Shown piece by piece: positions 55,801 to 64,000 of a stretch of 64,000 nt of DNA. The translations under genes were made by a program, and so were the position numbers. This DNA comes from Paramecium octaurelia. Its lineage: Eukaryota; Ciliophora; Oligohymenophorea; Peniculida; Parameciidae. Under the pieces are notes generated by a model, which saw only the letters and a list, made by a program, of their open reading frames with translations, had not been told where the DNA came from and made no database searches. The first letter of the stretch is position 1. Each line of letters starts with the position of its first letter. Location: assembly GCA_905182995.1 (NCBI GenBank), contig CAJJDP010000103.1, positions 310,001 through 374,000 on the forward strand. The letters run 5' to 3'.

Positions 55801-55835
55801 CAAAGACTGGGTGACTGAGAATCCTCTTATTTCAT
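52823..55835 (-). CDS. 3',5'-cyclic nucleotide phosphodiesterase (class I PDE)
   Basis: Six introns (26, 29, 22, 26, 31 and 26 nt) leave exactly 951 codons. The catalytic HD-type domain (about residues 690-910) shows NPYHNFDHGIAVMQ, LLSALCHDVAHTGKTN, ILEQHHAATTIKIL, then THTADFNGTARKW, and QPFMKDLDK. The metal-binding His/His-Asp/Asp set is complete, so it should hydrolyse cAMP and/or cGMP. The large N-terminal part is soluble; a stretch at about 150-330 could be a diverged GAF-like regulatory module but I cannot prove it. A Gln-run ends the protein. cAMP and cGMP control ciliary beating in Paramecium, so a ciliary role is a reasonable inference. The start lies 10 bases from the divergent PP2C gene. 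Confidence 0.9.
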
Positions 55836-55845
55836 TTATTAATTA

Positions 55846-57404
55846 ATGAAAAGAACAGTTGATATTTACAAAGCAAATGCAAAGAAACCAAAACAGACGA
55901 TTAGTAGCAAATCACAGACGTCATATGCAGCATACTTGAATAGTGATGTGAAAACCATTGCTAAATTGTACTGATTGATAGCATTTTCATGAGGAAGGAA
56001 AACCTTTCCCAAATCACCAACAATTACTTTATCAAGAATCTACGCATAGAATAGACACAGAAATCCAGTGCCAAATAGCTTAAGACCAATTTCTCTTAGT
56101 TGCGATAGCCCAGATCTGCTACCATTGATGCCAAGAACTTTTAAAAAAGTATTTTGAGTTCATTAAAATAGAAATATCCAGACCCTATGAATCACTGTAA
56201 CCAAAACGATAAACAGTAGTTGAATCCACTTAGAATCTGATTAAATAATATGCCAATCAAAAGCAGAAGACCAATGTGGATAAAAGAAACTTATGGCATA
56301 ATTTTGTAACAGAATCTATATTCATATTTTACAGCTTAACAATTCCATCATTGATTAATAAGTACGCAGAGCTCAAAGTTCGAGTACTCACAACATGCGA
56401 CAAGAACCTAAAAGCGATCTCAAATATCGATCAGCTTAATCCTTACATTACAATCCTGATTTCCTACAATTCAAACTATCCTTTAACAGCAGAACTAGAC
56501 AAGGTCAATTGGCATCCAATCCCAATAAAACCAATCAAGACATTTTTATTTGTGAAACCAACATCGTCTCTGATATGCATCTCTTCTCTGTATGTGATGG
56601 TCACGGATAAAATGGGCATTTTGTTTCATAATATGTTAGAGATCATTTCACTAAAATACTCAAAAGAGATCATCAACTGAAATAACATCCCAGACAAGCC
56701 TTAGTTAAATCCATTTCTGTACTAGCAAACCTAATTAATTAACAACCATTTGACACTCAATTCAGTGGCACCACTATGAATGTCATCTTAATTCAAGATG
56801 GTGGACATCTAATTTGTTCCAATGTTGGAGATAGTAGAGCAATAGTTGGAAAACTGGGAAACAATCAAAAATTCAAACCATTCCCCCTATCCATCGATCA
56901 CAAACCATGTCTTGAAAAAGAAATGAATAGAATACAAATGCATGGGGGTAGAGTAGATACTTACTACGACGATCAAGGTATCATTCATTAATCCATTAGG
57001 TAATTCGATTGGACCAGCTCGAGTTTGGGTTAGAGATGGAAATTATCCAGGATTGGCTATGAGTCGTAGTCTTGGTGATTAAATTGCACAGTCAGTTGGT
57101 GTTTCTAGTGTTCCTGGTAATTTTCTATAATTTCTATAGCTTTTAGAGATATTTGAATATTAATTGACTCCTTAGGATAAATTCATTATTTTAGGAAGTG
57201 ATGGAGTCTGGGAATTTATTGATAATCAAAGTGTAGTCGATATTGTAGGCAAGCATTATCTTTAAGGCAATTTGGAGGGAGCCTGTGATGAATTAATGCA
57301 AATCTCCTATAAAATGTGGACTTTAGTAAATAATTATATCATAAAAATAGGAAGATGATTCAGTAGTTGATGATATTACCTTCATAGTTATATTCATAAG
57401 TTGA
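55846..57404 (+). CDS. PP2C-type protein serine/threonine phosphatase
   Basis: Metal-dependent phosphatase of the PPM/PP2C family. Motifs: NKTNQDIFICE, FSVCDGHGQNGHFVS, FSGTTMNVILIQDGGHLICSNVGDSRAIV, SIDHKPCLEKEMNRI, RDGNYPGLAMSRSLGD, IILGSDGVWEFIDNQ and VVDDITFIVIF at the end; all metal-binding aspartates are present. Introns of 23, 29, 22, 30 and 25 nt are clear. The 5' end is not: from ATG 55989 the model is a clean 428 residues, whereas ATG 55846 gives a coding-looking N-terminus that joins in frame only if a 14-nt GT-AG segment (55968-55981) is spliced out. I report the longer span. The N-terminal 150 residues are Gln/Ser-rich and probably regulatory. Confidence 0.85.
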
Positions 57405-58074
57405 TTAGATATTATCGTTAATTGATTTTTTGCATTTAATTTTATATTAATTTGGGTTTCTAAAATTATAGGATAAAATAGATTGGCTCAAAAGTAGGAT
57501 CTATGAAGAGGAGATTTATATTAATTAATTATTCAGAGTTAATAATATATAATTCAAACTTTTATTGGATTTCTTCTTGTGAAAATCTAATAATTCAAAG
57601 AATGAGTAGAATTCCTTTTTAGTATCAAATTTTGCTAGTCGTAATTATAACTAAATTGTGAATCAAAATATTTCATCTAATTATTTTGATCCAAGACTTT
57701 TGTATTGAATCAAATCAATTTTATAGTGATAATGATTATAGTGTTATTATTCAAATGATTTCTTTTACTTTTTTACATTTTAATATTATTCTTCCATGAG
57801 GTTCTTCTCTGATTGATTAATAATCAAGACGAGAAAGAATGGATTGCAATTCCTCTGTTTGCATATTATTTATTCCACCATATTTCAATTTTATTTATTC
57901 ATTTTATCATACTACAAACTCTTTCAACCTATATGGTCCATATATTTTAACCTTTTATAATAAATATAAGTCATTTAATGTTAGATGAGATATTAAGTTG
58001 AAATCATCAAAATACATGATATCTGTACATCTTAAATTGATATTTAGATAACCAAAAATATCTTTATAAATAAA
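57405..58074. other. A/T-rich gap between convergent genes with weak coding signal
   Basis: About 670 bases. Mostly A/T tracts. On the minus strand around 57830-58020 short pieces such as VKIYGPYRLKEF and MQTEELQSILSRLDYQ look protein-like, but I could not connect them with introns of normal size. Possibly a remnant gene or chance frames under a one-stop code. Confidence 0.4.
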
Positions 58075-59082
58075 TCATTTCTTGAATTTGATAGTATGAA
58101 ACAGCTGCTTTTCTTCTTATGATAGCTAACACATATGAGTAACCTGTCTGTAATAGAAATCTGCTTTAACTTATTCATCTGTCTCATGGAAACAACTGAT
58201 TAATCTATAGTAATTCTTAACCTCATATTACTAAGATATTAATTAATCTCAAATAAATACTTTGTTTCTCATTTAGCCGATCAAAGGCTCGAGTACTGAG
58301 ATTGCTTATTTATAGTCTTACAGCTTTATCAAACATTAAGCCTTATTACTTGATAACGCCAACAAAGAATTTCTTTTGGCTTCAATAGCTACAGGATTGC
58401 TTTCAAATTTTTTAGGCCATTTTTCTAGAAAGTTTAGTCCTCTTTAGTATCTCAATAACGCACTTTGATACTACTGCTTTTCGTAGAATTGATTTCCTTC
58501 AATTTTAAACAGTTCCATCTACTTGAGTCGACTTTAATATAAATGAGGTTAATACTTATCTAAACTTGTTAGATCAAGAGGGATTTCTGGCTGAGTGACT
58601 TCTAATATTTCTATTTTGAAATATTTTTGTAAAGTTTGGACTGTAATTCCACTTGCAATTTCTTATTCTGTGTACATCTATTCATTTGATAATTTGAACC
58701 AAGCCACATCTCCTTCCTTCATTGATAGAAAAGCAGATCTTAACCCTTAGATATATGGAATGCTGGATGCCATGGATATTTTAGTGGCCTGAATATTATT
58801 TGTACCCTTATTAGCTAGACTTCCATCCAAATCTCTTTCCTCACATTTAAGTTTAATTTTAGATTTAAAGTTGATCTGTTTAGAATTCTCAGTTGTTTCA
58901 CTCTCAAAAACTACAAATTTGATCAGATTCGGATTTATTTCAATTGATTTGTACTAAGATAGGAGTTAATCCATGTCTAATTTTTCTGGTAATTTTCGCT
59001 CCTTAATTACTGGGGGATTGGCAGCAATAATTTAATGTTGCAATTCTACTTCCTCAAGGGAAAACCAACTTGATTAGTTCAT
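58075..59082 (-). CDS. FKBP-like / TPR protein
   Basis: 325 residues after one 30-nt intron. The first half fits an FKBP-type fold: SSIPYIQGLRSAFLSMKEGDVAWFKL and KYFKIEILEV match the central and last strands of an FK506-binding domain, although the usual aromatic active-site residues are not obvious. The second half has TPR helices (FKIEGNQFYEKQQYQSALLRYQRGLNFLEKW, LALSSNKAQCLIKLQDYKQAISVLEPLI). FKBP followed by TPR occurs in FKBP4/5/6 and AIP co-chaperones that bind HSP90 through its C-terminal EEVD. The isomerase may be inactive. TPR good; FKBP moderate. Confidence 0.7.
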
Positions 59083-59173
59083 TATTTAATATTGAACAAC
59101 ATTCTAGTCGAGTTTATATATTATTATAAAAATGAACTAAATTCAAAGTCTAAACAATTATTATTATCTATAA

Positions 59174-59956
59174 TCAGTCTTACAAAAATTAATCAAAAGA
59201 TATCTTTTATAAACGATTAGTACTTCTCTTTTATTTTAACACTCTATCAAAATTCTTCTTATCCTTCTTCGTATCTTCTTGCAATTCTGAAAGTTCTGTT
59301 ATAATATGGTTTAGTTGATGATTCTTAATCAAAAATCTCAATGGTAATTGTCCATATGATTAACTCTATTTGTGAGACTTCATTCCTTTCTATTTAATAA
59401 TCTCTGAATCCTTGTACTTCTCTAATTCTCCTTGGATGTCGTAACTCTATTGTATTCTCCAATCTCTCAGTATTTTCTATCTTAATCTCTTCTCTCCTTC
59501 AATAGTACCCAATTACAATTTGGTTACCAATTCGCGTTCATTAGTATAAGTAATTTATTTATGCTTTTCAGTGAGATTCTTAAATCTTTCCTTATTAGTA
59601 TTCTAATCCCACTCCCAATGAGCAAATCTCTTCAGAACACCCTTGGCTGTCTACATACTGAGCGTATAAACATTATGCATACTTGGTTTACTTCAAATAT
59701 TATCGACACTGCTTTTTCGACCAAAGTTCGCTCGTAAGCATAGAACCCTATCTCTAATGCTGATAAATTCCACTCACAATGGGTCTTAGTTATTCGTCTG
59801 ATTCCACTTCACCCTTTTGAAACGAAAATTTTGCAAATGTTAATGGTCTAGTTGTAAGAGTGGATGTCAATTATTCAAACATATTTTGATGATTTCTTAA
59901 GAACCTTTACTGAATCCGAAATTATTCATTGCTGGCTTCATCCAAAAGTATATCAT
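59174..59956 (-). CDS. Unknown basic protein, about 230 aa
   Basis: Three introns (33, 26 and 31 nt) give a clean 231 codons; the splice choice is the only one I found that avoids a TGA at 59693-59695. Not recognised. The conserved-looking core includes FRFKRVKWNQTNNQDPL, KPSMHNVYTLSMQTAKGVLKRFAHWEWD and a long basic helix (NERELVTKLQLGTIEGEKRL, then RQKILRDWRIQQSY). No signal peptide or membrane segment. The C-terminus is Lys-rich. Basic, helical and aromatic, it could be a microtubule-inner or axonemal protein, but this is a guess. Intron boundaries are inferred from frame only. Confidence 0.6.
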
Positions 59957-61019
59957 TCTATCCCAAAATATCCTTTATTCTTAACTTTAAAAAGTTTCAA
60001 TGAATCAATACCTTATTCCTGTTATTCATAAAGTATTAAATTATATTATCAAAATATTATAATAAACTGAATGAGAATCAATTTAGGATATTTATTAAGC
60101 AGTCTTATTATGAAATGATAGGCAAAGTCGAATCCTACTCAATATCAATAGGCTATACTAAATCTTAATTTATAATTTACTTATATTGAAAATCAGTCAG
60201 CTATCTTATATTTACTATTGAATAAGGTAATAATAACACAATTACTCATCAATTATTCATGGTCTATTAATTAGATGCTGTTTTTTGTTTGAGCATTCAC
60301 AAAAATGGAAGTTATTTTTGATAGATAAAATGGTCAATATCTCAAATAATTTGTCCTATAAACAATCTGACTAATTAACATCATAAATTAATGAGTGCTT
60401 TAATATTACATTAGTTGGGTATTTTAACTAATTTATATGCAATTAATAATTTGAATTAGAACTGATTATTATTATGAATATATTCAAAATCCTATCAAAT
60501 ACTTATTAATGATAAGTAACTCTAATTATCTTAAATAAATTCTCAGTTAAAATAATATAATATTCAATTTAATGATTCAAATAATAATTTCAATAATTAT
60601 TCAATTAATTATACCTTATTTAAGATGAATATCAAAGAAACTATTATGAATATTGGATTAATTGTGAATTCAATGTATGAAAGCCTTATTATTATAATTT
60701 CTGATATAAATATTTAAAATATAAGTGAAATTATTTTAGAGATAGTAGATTACAATAAATTAATGAATAGGAGCAGTTCTGATTTCTAAAATGTTATTGA
60801 ATGAATTAGAAATTAAAATATTAAAAAGGAATCTCCATTAACTAAATGTCAAATAAATTTTTCCCTTGAACTTTAGATATTCATAATTTTTAAACTATTT
60901 TAGGTCAAGAATCTTATCCTAGCGCGGTCAATAGATGAAATCTAGAGAAATAAGAAATTAAACAGAATTTGATTTATTAAAAGAGTTTTAAATTAAATGA
61001 TTTGTGATTATTAATTTTC
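59957..61019. other. A/T-rich stretch upstream of the propeller gene
   Basis: Roughly 1.06 kb, among the longest gene-poor stretches. Most is A/T repeats without structure. From about 60790 to 60960 on the plus strand one frame reads like protein (ESPLTKCQINFSLELQIF and then KNLILARSIDEIQRNKK) but ends in TGA before the next gene. It may be a decayed 5' exon, a pseudogene fragment or chance. Confidence 0.4.
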
Positions 61020-62243
61020 ATGAAAAAGGGCGGAAATATCTTGTACGAATTATGTTAAGAATAAAAAATTGAATCAGATTGTTAAATTAATGATATTTTT
61101 GCAAATTACAACTCTTCAATTTTGATAGTTTCTAAAACGCTGAAAAATTAAGAGATAGTCATTCTTAACTTATATTAATTCAAAGAAGGATTGATGAAAT
61201 AATTCTAGATATAGTCTCATTCCTAAACGGCCATTTACCGTACACCTAATTCAAATATGTTCATTTCTTAACATATCTATGATTATGAAATAATTTTAAG
61301 AAATTAATCTTATGTAGCTTTGAACAGTTCCAAATATTTAAATTAAATGCAATTTTAAATCTATCAGCTAGGCAATGGTAAAACATAAGTTAATCTTGCA
61401 AAAAGGAATCATATTAAGTTTTGTTATTTTACAACTTATTATGAAAATTTTTAATTTGTCATGAATGATTAAGAAGATATATGTATTTATTCATATAAGA
61501 TAAAAATTGTTAAGGAATTAGCCTTTAGAAATTACATGAAAAATGTTTCTAAATCAGCAATAGTCTTTAATAAGAAGTAGAAAGGTGCATGGGTAAAATT
61601 TTAGAAAATAGAAGATAATTATTATGTTTAAGCCATGTTGTTCAATCAATCAACATAAGAATTAATTTGTAGCTGCGTTGACGAATATTAATCAAAAGGG
61701 TTTATTAATATTTTCAAATTGAAGAATGGATCAAACTGGTCCGTTACAAAATAATTAAAAATTGTTCATGGTTAGAATTCTTTATATTTTCTAAATCAGA
61801 AAACCCTGGCAGTATTCTATCACTTTGATTACCAATTAAACCTATACCAACTTTAGGAGAATGGTTGGTTTAAAAAGTTTAAATGCATAGAAGTTATGGA
61901 AATTGATGAATCATTACAGGATGATAAATAGCAAGGGGATCATTAATCTCAAAAGGATGAAAATTCAGTAAAGGATTTTTGCGCAGTTTAATTAAGTCAA
62001 AAATAAAAAGGAAACATAATCTTTTCTGAGTGCATGCAATTTCATATAGTTTATAACAATACTACTCTCAATATTATTGATATCAATGCTGAAGAGGATT
62101 AAATTTTACAAAAAAGGATAGAAATTGCTAAAACTAATTCTTTTGGGTATAGCTCAATAACTTAAGATGGGAAATACTATATAAATTTTAGTAATGATCA
62201 AAAGAAATTATAGATTTATAAGATCGATATTATAAAAAAATGA
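61020..62243 (+). CDS. Beta-propeller-like protein, 407 aa
   Basis: Intronless frame of 408 codons from ATG 61020, which follows an in-frame TGA. The protein consists of repeated units of about 45 residues with alternating hydrophobic strands and a turn, e.g. CYFTTYYENFQFVMNDQEDICIYSYKI, LFNQSTQELICSCVDEYQSKGFINIFKL, SITQDGKYYINFSNDQKKLQIYKI. The last unit closely resembles WD-like repeats of large ciliate propeller families, though classical WD dipeptides are missing. Very A/T-rich with many TAA/TAG glutamines. No catalytic site. Fold is a reasonable inference; function unknown. Could be diverging or weakly expressed. Confidence 0.65.
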
Positions 62244-62667
62244 GTATTATGAATTTTAAGAATTTCTTTTTAATTATTCAAATTAATCTTAAAATTAAAT
62301 CTATTTTTGGTTTTTTTTAATCTCGTAACAGTTGAATAAATCTAATATTATAATAGCATCAATCATAGACTGATTAACCTTATTTTATATTAAATCATAA
62401 TTCTAACTATTTCAAATCTATCAAACTAATTTAATAATTATTCTTTATAATTATAACATATGTGGAAATATTATCACATTGCTTTAATAAGAGAAAAAAT
62501 AAATTAATATGAAAATTGTATTTAGTTAGAAAAATTTATATTATGGCATTCATCCTTTTCCTAAAATGGGATAACGAAAAATTTGATATTTCTTCGTATA
62601 ATTAATATGATATTAAACTTGCCTATGAAATTTTTCAATCTTCATCCCAAATGACAAGTAAGTTATA
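62244..62667. other. A/T-rich gap, possibly with the first exon of the next gene
   Basis: The first 300 bases are A/T tracts. An ATG at 62543 opens a frame, MAFILFLKWDNEKFDI and onward to about 62650, that resembles the start of a ubiquitin-like domain (x-KW-x-x-EKFD as in USP14). It is on the strand of the next gene and could be its first exon, but no intron of normal size joins the frames, so I leave it open. Confidence 0.4.
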
Positions 62668-64000
62668 ATGTATAAGAGTAATAATATAATATCTCATATT
62701 GAACCATTAAATAATTACAAAGTGATGTAATGCAATACATCCGAAGTCGAGATTGTACTACATTATTTATTGGAAAGAAATTCTCCACTCTTTTGTAAAA
62801 TTCATTAAATCAATAATTATTATTAATGGAGCGATATACATGGCTTGAATTTTGTGTAAAACCTTCCCTCATCAAGGAATACGTAATTCACCCTTCTTAA
62901 ATAGATGAAAGCTTTAGATCTACCCAATCAAAGAGCGCTCTTCCAAACCTATCTAGATCATTTGCAATCTGTGTGTTTAGAGGATTCAAAATTTTAAGGA
63001 AAGAAATTCAAAAGACTCTTATAGGTAGTATACTAAATTAATGAAATGTATACACCTATTCTTAGTGATTTCTCTAAGAAGAATCTACAATTCGAACTTG
63101 TCTAGCACTATTTCAAAGGAGTCCAATAATCAGAATACTATAAGTTATTATTTTCTGCTTACACTCTTGAATATTTAACAGAGTATATTTTACATAAAGA
63201 AATAACTCCAGAAAGATTGAATTCAATGATAAATCTCTAAGAGTTAGAATAAAATTTGTCTAATTCCATTGAACCTATTGCAATTCTCAATGTCTAGAGA
63301 TTAATTGAATTCTACATGCTACAAGAAGAACAAAACATTGAACATCTATTTTATATTCACGATAAACTTCAAAAGACTTTAACTGAATTCCCAGTTGGCT
63401 ATTCTAGTGAAAAAATTGAAGACTACAGATATATTATTCTATAAAGTAAAGATGAGTTGTCACCTGTAACTGATTCTGATGAATCACAAGAATAATAGAT
63501 TGTGTAAAGATAGACTAAGACAGTAACAAGATCCTTCATTGAGAAGGAGATTTTGGATGGGCCCAGTAGTACCAGGATAATTGTAATTTATCTTCAAAAT
63601 GGCATATCTACAAATAATAGAGAACTGCTATTGTAATTGCAAAGAATAGTTAATGGGGCTGATCCATTAGTTGATAAATTGATCAGTATTTTCCTGAAAA
63701 ATTCTCAAATTTCTGAAATAGATTTATTGATTAGATAACTCGAAGTCTCTGCAATCTCTGAAATCAATATCATAAGCATTATTGCTTAATTGATTTGTAA
63801 ATTTGCCAATGGAAATAAGGATTCTACTAAAGTTCTTATAAATCTGATTAATAAATTTTATAAGACCTTACAAGATTAAACAAGAACTGTAATAGATTAA
63901 GTAAAAAGCATTTAAGAATTTGTTGATATCATATAAAAACAACCTATTTCAATGCCTTTTAAAATAGATTAATACAATCAAAATGTATAGCTAGCTTTGT
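62668..64000 (+). CDS. Unknown large protein, 5' part (runs off the window)
   Basis: Open from ATG 62668 to the end of the window without a TGA, at least 444 residues. Contains WSDIHGLNFVQNLPS and then helical segments rich in Leu, Gln, Glu and Ile (RALFQTYLDHLQSVCLE, YYKLLFSAYTLEYLTEYIL, ELLLQLQRIVNGADPLVDKLI) arranged like an alpha-solenoid. An acidic Ser/Asp patch (SPVTDSDESQEQQ) lies in the middle. Large deubiquitinases such as USP9X/USP24/USP34 begin with similar solenoids, and a ubiquitin-like exon may lie just upstream, but no catalytic motif is inside the window. True start uncertain. Confidence 0.65.

Noticed and set aside
59693-59695. In-frame TGA within the 59174-59956 gene, suggesting a pseudogene or recoding
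   Set aside because: A different, normal-sized pair of introns (26 and 31 nt) removes the TGA and gives an intact frame, so decay or recoding is not needed.
60100-60780. Long open frames on the plus strand in A/T-rich DNA
   Set aside because: With TGA as the only stop and this base composition, frames of 50-60 codons are expected by chance; no motif or codon signal supports them.

Overview
The window looks like a piece of a ciliate somatic (macronuclear) chromosome, most likely Paramecium or a close relative. Three things support this. Genes read through in full only if TAA and TAG are read as glutamine and TGA is the only stop. Introns are tiny (mostly 22-31 nt, GT-AG), and removing them restores frame exactly in nearly every gene. 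Genes are packed on both strands with A/T-rich gaps of a few to a few tens of bases. I saw no telomeric repeat, tRNA, rRNA, CRISPR array or transposon. All exon-intron models were built by hand from the reading frame, so functions are family-level inferences. Ordinary stop-codon logic, and long open frames in themselves, mean little under a one-stop code in A/T-rich DNA.

Layout. 1-8 kb: a cytosolic-type malate dehydrogenase with a possible peroxisomal signal, an unknown protein, a coiled-coil protein, a MEMO-family protein and a PHD plus SP-RING SUMO ligase. 8-13 kb: a Pumilio protein and a ubiquitin-like/ankyrin/PH/AGC-kinase fusion whose poly-Q tract is written as 14 TAA codons. 13-18 kb: two PGPGxY (SHIPPO/ODF3-like) proteins, a membrane-anchored HDAC11-like enzyme and an F-box/LRR-type protein. 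18-29 kb: a USP25/28-like deubiquitinase, an OGFr-like protein, a short GPI-anchored cysteine-rich surface antigen, the PLAA/Ufd3 homologue and a pepsin-type protease. 29-42 kb: an ARL6-like GTPase, an unknown coiled-coil protein, VPS15, a small unknown, VPS8 and a tandem pair of small MGCC-type putatively acylated proteins. 42-50 kb: an NPHP3-like NTPase with a coiled-coil tail and a DH-PH-PX-FERM protein. 50-64 kb: small proteins including a zinc finger, a WD40 protein, a class I cyclic-nucleotide phosphodiesterase, a PP2C phosphatase, an FKBP-TPR-like protein, a beta-propeller-like protein and a partial unknown gene at the right end.

Themes. Ubiquitin/SUMO biology (SP-RING ligase, USP, PLAA), endosomal trafficking (VPS15, VPS8), cilia (PGPGxY proteins, ARL6-like, NPHP3-like) and cyclic-nucleotide or kinase signalling (PDE, AGC kinase, PP2C) recur, but nothing resembles an operon. 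The most striking structural feature is five divergent gene pairs whose start codons lie only 5-17 bases apart, separated almost entirely by A and T. The best candidates for undescribed biology are the MGCC tandem family, the kinase fusion, the DH-PH-PX-FERM fusion, and a set of candidate introns of only 14-16 nt.
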